A DNA stretch of 9,716 bases, from assembly GCF_016642265.1 (NCBI RefSeq), contig NZ_MRXX01000010.1, forward strand, positions 1-9,716, in the 5' to 3' direction. Positions within the stretch are counted from its first letter, which is position 1. Every line of letters starts with the position of its first letter. The translations under genes were made by a program, and so were the position numbers. Origin of the DNA: Streptococcus lactarius (lineage in GTDB: Bacteria; Bacillota; Bacilli; Lactobacillales; Streptococcaceae). Positions 7,181-9,716 of the stretch are shown here, one piece after another. The notes beneath the pieces are model-generated. The model saw only the letters and a program-made list of their open reading frames with translations, did no database searches and was not told the DNA's origin.

Positions 7181-7770
7181 AATTCTTTCTCACTTCTTAA
7201 AATATAGTAACCCTTGTCTTTTTTTACGATCTCACAATTGCCGAAAGTTTCTTCCATCTTGGCTTTGGCACTTGGAGCTCCTTGTTTTTTCTGAATGACA
7301 ATGGTCAAATCCCCACCTGGTTTCAAATGGTCAACACTGCCTGTGATCACCTGATGAACCACCTTTTTACCTGCACGAATGGGAGGATTACTAATCACAT
7401 GGTCAAAGACCCCTTCCACTGCTTCATAGACGTTAGACGAAAAGATTTGCGCTTCCACTTGATTGCGAGCCGCATTTTTTTGAGCTAGTTCCAGTGCTCG
7501 CTCGTTCACATCTACCATCGTCACAGCAACTCCCTGCGCCTTCGAAAGAGACAGGCCAATCGGACCATAGCCACATCCAACATCAAGGACGCTTTCTCCC
7601 TTTGAAAAATCAAGGGTCGACAAAAGAACTTGGCTCCCAAAGTCAATCATTTTTTTACTAAAGACACCTGCGTCCGTATAGAAATTCATCTTTTGTCCCA
7701 GTAAAACAACTGCAAGATCATGAATGTCATGAGCTGCATCTGGGTTCACATCGAAATACATTTTACTCAT
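7168..7770 (-). CDS. RsmC-like class I methyltransferase (MTS domain)
   Basis: This is a SAM-dependent methyltransferase of the small-domain MTS/RsmC-like group. The SAM motif I is SVLDVGCGYGPIGLSL (60-75), an acidic residue closing beta-2 is Asp87 (MVDVNERAL), and motif IV is NPPIRAGK (128-135), the N-P-P-[IF]-[RH] form typical of guanine-N2 rRNA methyltransferases such as RsmC. At 200 residues it lacks the extra N-terminal pseudo-domain of E. coli RsmC, like other Firmicute members. Methylation of 16S rRNA is therefore plausible but unproven. It is the first gene of the minus-strand run. No Shine-Dalgarno sequence precedes the start, and the predicted promoter places the RNA start at or within a few bases of the ATG, so its mRNA may be leaderless. 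Met4 is an alternative start, also without a ribosome site. Its role next to nucleoside catabolism is unclear; the arrangement recurs in streptococci as I recall. Confidence 0.88.
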   Translation of the reverse strand: MSKMYFDVNPDAAHDIHDLAVVLLGQKMNFYTDAGVFSKKMIDFGSQVLLSTLDFSKGESVLDVGCGYGPIGLSLSKAQGVAVTMVDVNERALELAQKNAARNQVEAQIFSSNVYEAVEGVFDHVISNPPIRAGKKVVHQVITGSVDHLKPGGDLTIVIQKKQGAPSAKAKMEETFGNCEIVKKDKGYYILRSEKELCAQ

Positions 7771-7776
7771 AAAGTC

Positions 7777-7805
7777 ATTTTATCATAAATAAAATCATTT
7801 TTAAA
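7777..7805 (-). promoter_or_regulatory. Candidate promoter of the methyltransferase-pdp-deoC-cdd-bmp-nup run
   Basis: On the minus strand TGATAAAAT gives an extended -10 (TGn plus TAAAAT at 7777-7782), with TTTAAA (7800-7805) as a 4/6 -35 element at 17-base spacing. An alternative -10, TATGAT, overlaps at 7782-7787 but has no fitting -35. The predicted transcription start is around 7770-7775, essentially at the start codon. The -35 falls within the predicted cre site. Confidence 0.55.
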
Positions 7806-7814
7806 TCGTTTACA
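7801..7814 (-). promoter_or_regulatory. Predicted CcpA-binding cre site in the divergent promoter region
   Basis: The minus strand reads TGTAAACGATTTAA, which matches the cre consensus TGWAANCGNTNWCA at 13 of 14 positions (only the next-to-last base differs) and keeps the central CG. It overlaps the -35 of the minus-strand operon promoter and the -35 of coaA on the other strand. Known biology: CcpA represses catabolic operons in streptococci when glucose is plentiful. Control of nucleoside-sugar breakdown by CcpA is thus a reasonable inference; an effect on coaA is less certain. Confidence 0.55.
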
Positions 7815-7837
7815 TGACTTCCAAAAATTGGTATACT
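7809..7837 (+). promoter_or_regulatory. coaA promoter
   Basis: TTTACA (7809-7814) and TATACT (7832-7837) are separated by 17 bases, and a TG one base before the -10 (TGGTATACT) makes it an extended -10 promoter. Transcription should begin near 7844, leaving a leader of about 16 bases that contains the AGGAGGG ribosome site (7849-7855), five bases from the ATG. Confidence 0.82.
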
Positions 7838-7859
7838 AAAGACTGCATAGGAGGGACAT

Positions 7860-8780
7860 ATGGACAAAGAATTCCTACATTTTGAAAAAATCAGCAGAGC
7901 AACCTGGCAGCAATTACACCGCAAAACCACCCCACCTCTCTCGCAAACCGAGCTCAATTCCATTAAGAGTTTTAACGACCGAATTAACCTACAGGATGTA
8001 CGCGATGTCTACCTTCCTCTAACCAACTTAATCGGGATTTACAAGCGCTCCAAAGAAGACCTGGCCTTTTCAAAGGGAATTTTCCTTCAAAAGCCAAGTG
8101 AAGGCCAACCTTTCATTATTGGCGTTTCAGGCAGTGTCGCTGTTGGGAAATCAACCACCAGTCGTTTGCTACAGATTCTTCTGTCACGGACCTTTGCAGG
8201 CTCAAGCGTCGAATTGGTCACAACAGATGGCTTTCTCTATCCGAACCAGACCCTAAAGGAGCAAGATCTCCTCAACCGCAAGGGCTTTCCTGAAAGTTAT
8301 GATATGGAGTTGCTTCTTCATTTTCTCAACCAAATTAAGAATAATAAGAGTGTTGAGATTCCCGTCTACTCCCACGAGATTTATGATATTGTCCCAGATG
8401 AGAAACAGACGATTTTACCTGCTGATTTTGTCATCGTCGAAGGGATCAATGTCTTTCAAAATCCGCAAAATGACAATCTCTACATGACAGATTTCTTTGA
8501 TTTTTCCATCTATGTGGATGCTGCGGTGGAGGATATCGAGTCTTGGTATATTGATCGCTTCCAAAAGCTCCTCAAACTGGCCCATAATGATCCCAAAAAC
8601 TACTATTATCACTTTACAAAGCAACCTCTCGAAGAAGTCCTAGAGATGGCGCACCAGGTCTGGGAATCCATTAATCTGGTCAATCTGCAGCATTACATCC
8701 AACCAACCAGAAACCGGGTCGATCTGATCCTCCATAAAGCCACTAACCATGAAATCGATGAAATCTATCTAAAACGCTAA
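7860..8780 (+). CDS. coaA: Type I pantothenate kinase
   Basis: This kinase phosphorylates pantothenate with ATP, the first and usually controlling step of coenzyme A synthesis. The 306-residue protein is close to the length of E. coli CoaA. The P-loop [12 protein letters not shown] (88-99) has the GSVAVGKS form specific to bacterial type I Pan[10 protein letters not shown] (121-129) carries the probable catalytic Asp123, and VYSHEIYDI (169-177) carries His173, the counterpart of the CoA-binding histidine in the family. VEGINVFQ (193-200) is also typical. It is transcribed divergently from the nucleoside scavenging run from its own promoter. I see no strong terminator after it, so some transcripts may run on into rpsT. 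Nothing looks truncated or foreign. Confidence 0.97.
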   Translation: MDKEFLHFEKISRATWQQLHRKTTPPLSQTELNSIKSFNDRINLQDVRDVYLPLTNLIGIYKRSKEDLAFSKGIFLQKPSEGQPFIIGVSGSVAVGKSTTSRLLQILLSRTFAGSSVELVTTDGFLYPNQTLKEQDLLNRKGFPESYDMELLLHFLNQIKNNKSVEIPVYSHEIYDIVPDEKQTILPADFVIVEGINVFQNPQNDNLYMTDFFDFSIYVDAAVEDIESWYIDRFQKLLKLAHNDPKNYYYHFTKQPLEEVLEMAHQVWESINLVNLQHYIQPTRNRVDLILHKATNHEIDEIYLKR

Positions 8781-8828
8781 CTAATTCCTGTTTCAGAGCC
8801 ACTTTTTTAAGGAAAAGCCATTTTAGGC

Positions 8829-8857
8829 TTGTCAAATCTTAACTTTTCATATATAAT
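8829..8857 (+). promoter_or_regulatory. rpsT promoter
   Basis: TTGTCA (8829-8834) and a perfect TATAAT (8852-8857) are exactly 17 bases apart, close to the sigma-A consensus. The start of transcription should be near 8864, giving a leader of about 27 bases before the TTG start. The strength suits a ribosomal protein gene. Confidence 0.88.
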
Positions 8858-8877
8858 GAGATAGTTAGATTATCAAT

Positions 8878-8893
8878 GGAGGTGAATAACTTG
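8878..8893 (+). promoter_or_regulatory. rpsT ribosome binding site that selects the TTG start
   Basis: GGAGGTGA (8878-8885) lies at ideal distance from TTG (8891-8893). The in-frame ATG at 8876 overlaps the Shine-Dalgarno itself and has no ribosome site of its own, so it cannot be the natural start. Confidence 0.9.
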
Positions 8894-9124
8894 GCAAACA
8901 TTAAATCAGCTATTAAACGCGCTGAATTGAACGTTAAACAAAACGAAAAAAACTCAGCTCAAAAATCAGCTATGCGTACTGCAATCAAAGCTTTTGAAGA
9001 AAACCCATCTGAAGAACTTTACCGCGCTGCTAGCTCAGCTATCGATAAAGCAGAAACTAAAGGTTTGATCCACAAGAACAAAGCTGGTCGTGATAAAGCA
9101 CGTCTTGCAGCAAAACTTGGCTAA
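8891..9124 (+). CDS. rpsT: 30S ribosomal protein S20
   Basis: S20 is a primary 16S rRNA-binding protein of the small subunit body. From the TTG start the product has 77 residues and begins [14 protein letters not shown], the conserved S20 N-terminus. The rest is lysine/arginine-rich and helical, with AMRTAIKAF (27-35) and the C-terminal [16 protein letters not shown] (62-77) typical of the family. The gene stands alone with its own strong promoter and terminator, which is usual for rpsT. Codon choice is strongly biased, as expected for high expression. In E. coli rpsT also starts with UUG and the poor start is linked to autogenous translational control; the same could hold here but is not shown. 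Confidence 0.97.
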   Translation: MANIKSAIKRAELNVKQNEKNSAQKSAMRTAIKAFEENPSEELYRAASSAIDKAETKGLIHKNKAGRDKARLAAKLG

Positions 9125-9144
9125 TCAAGAATTGCATACAAAAT

Positions 9145-9165
9145 GAGCTCTACGGAGCTTTTTTT
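9145..9165 (+). terminator. rpsT intrinsic terminator
   Basis: AGCTC (9146-9150) and GAGCT (9155-9159) form a perfect five-pair stem around a TACG loop, extended by a G-T pair and followed by seven T residues (9159-9165). It starts about 20 bases after the rpsT stop and 26 bases before the next gene, so transcription into that gene would require readthrough. Confidence 0.85.
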
Positions 9166-9190
9166 GTGCCAAAATTTTAAGGAGAGCCTC

Positions 9191-9700
9191 ATGAAAATCG
9201 TTATTATCGGCTATTCTGGAGCAGGCAAATCCACCTTGGCTGGAGCCTTATCTCGCCACTACTCCATCCCCAAGCTTCATATGGATACCCTTCAATTTCA
9301 ACCGGGATGGATAGACAGTGACCGGGATTGGATGGAGGGACAGATGAAACAGTTTCTTAGCCAACATAAAGACTGGGTCATTGATGGCAATTATTCATGG
9401 TGCTGTTATGAGGAAAGAATGGAGCAAGCAGACCAGATCATCTTTCTTAATTTTTCTCGATGGAACTGTCTATATCGAGCTTTCAAACGTTATCTAAAAT
9501 ACCGTCATAAAACTAGAGAAAGCATGGCTCCAGGTTGTCCCGAAAAGTTTGACTGGGAATTTATCAGCTGGGTTCTCTGGAAGGGACGGCGCCAGACAGC
9601 ACTAGCAAGATATAAGAGAATCCGTCAAACCTTTCCTCAGAAATTCTACGAATTAAGGAACCAAAAAGAACTCGATAAATTTCTAAAATCAATTGAATAA
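9191..9700 (+). CDS. P-loop NTPase, FlaR-like (adenylate-kinase-like) protein
   Basis: This small cytoplasmic P-loop protein belongs to the group often annotated as DNA topology modulation protein FlaR or adenylate-kinase-like. The true activity of the group is not established. I choose the ATG at 9191, with AAGGAGAG (9179-9186) upstream, giving 169 residues that begin directly MKIVIIGYSGAGKSTLAG. An in-frame ATG at 9143 would put 16 extra residues on top of the rpsT terminator. Walker A is GYSGAGKST (7-15). Family landmarks are LHMDTLQFQPGW, DWVIDGNYSW, a nucleobase-kinase-like IIFLNFSRWNCLYRAFKR segment and APGCPEKFDWEFISWVL. An adjacent Cys-Cys pair follows NYSW. No promoter is evident between the rpsT terminator and this gene. 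A hairpin repeat begins right after its stop codon. Confidence 0.88.
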   Translation: MKIVIIGYSGAGKSTLAGALSRHYSIPKLHMDTLQFQPGWIDSDRDWMEGQMKQFLSQHKDWVIDGNYSWCCYEERMEQADQIIFLNFSRWNCLYRAFKRYLKYRHKTRESMAPGCPEKFDWEFISWVLWKGRRQTALARYKRIRQTFPQKFYELRNQKELDKFLKSIE

Positions 9701-9716
9701 AAGAGGCTGGGACAAA
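9701..9716 (+). repeat. Streptococcal intergenic hairpin repeat, copy 2 (truncated by window end)
   Basis: Directly after the stop codon the sequence reads AAGAGGCTGGGACAAA and is then cut by the window edge. It matches the minus-strand reading of the left-edge repeat (14 of 16 identical). Only the first arm and part of the loop are visible; the expected continuation would be the complementary arm starting AGTCC. Probable role: terminator of the FlaR-like gene (inference). Confidence 0.55.

Noticed and set aside
7821..7831. CCAA-AAA-TTGG inverted repeat in the coaA promoter spacer
   Set aside because: Four-base arms in AT-rich promoter DNA are expected by chance, and I recognise no known operator.
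8415..8624. Minus-strand frame inside coaA
   Set aside because: It is opposite a clearly conserved kinase gene and has no supporting signal.
8815..8830. AAGCC-ATTTTA-GGCTT as a coaA terminator
   Set aside because: The five-pair stem has no T-tract after it and overlaps the rpsT -35 element.
9143..9190. Longer start of the FlaR-like gene at 9143
   Set aside because: This start lies inside the rpsT terminator, and the family N-terminus MKIVIIG begins at 9191 after a good ribosome site.
1..9716. A novel defence, mobile or biosynthetic system
   Set aside because: All ten genes belong to well-known families in an order familiar from streptococcal chromosomes. I see no integrase, transposase, toxin, CRISPR repeats or composition break.

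Overview
The window looks like chromosomal DNA of a viridans-type Streptococcus. The clues are moderate-to-low GC, strong AGGAGG ribosome binding sites, a TG-extended -10 promoter, the gene order around the nucleoside importer, and streptococcal-type protein sequences (BmpA lipoprotein, S20, CoaA). I cannot name the species. All ten genes belong to families I recognise, and I see no phage, IS, CRISPR or tRNA genes. Coding density is very high, and no gene-free stretch exceeds about 135 bp.

Minus strand, read from right to left (7770 to 32), is one eight-gene run: an RsmC-like methyltransferase, pyrimidine-nucleoside phosphorylase (pdp), deoxyribose-phosphate aldolase (deoC), cytidine deaminase (cdd), the nucleoside-binding lipoprotein (bmpA), the double-NBD ATPase (nupA) and two permeases (nupB, nupC). 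Together they form a nucleoside scavenging module. BmpA-NupABC brings nucleosides in, Cdd converts cytidine and deoxycytidine to uridine and deoxyuridine, Pdp splits off the base to give pentose-1-phosphate, and DeoC cleaves deoxyribose-5-phosphate to acetaldehyde and glyceraldehyde-3-phosphate for glycolysis. Phosphopentomutase and purine nucleoside phosphorylase are not here. The genes overlap or nearly touch except at two junctions. The 76-bp cdd-bmpA gap contains a small hairpin. The 131-bp bmpA-nupA gap contains a GC-rich terminator and two further hairpins, suggesting that bmpA mRNA is made or kept in excess over the membrane subunits.

The 89-bp divergent region (7771-7859) separates this run from coaA (type I pantothenate kinase) on the plus strand. 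It holds a good coaA promoter, a candidate extended -10 promoter for the scavenging run that would give an almost leaderless transcript, and a 13/14 match to the CcpA cre consensus overlapping the -35 regions of both promoters. This would be a simple way to put nucleoside-sugar catabolism under carbon catabolite control.

Plus strand, right end: coaA, then rpsT (ribosomal protein S20) with its own consensus promoter, a TTG start and a terminator, then a small P-loop protein of the FlaR-like/adenylate-kinase-like group. Both window edges carry the same short streptococcal hairpin repeat (GAGG-Y-TGGGACAAAAGTCC), each immediately after the last gene on its strand.

I did not find a new multi-gene system. 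The less ordinary observations are regulatory: the cre/divergent promoter, the near-leaderless first gene, the three-hairpin array between bmpA and nupA, and the edge repeats.
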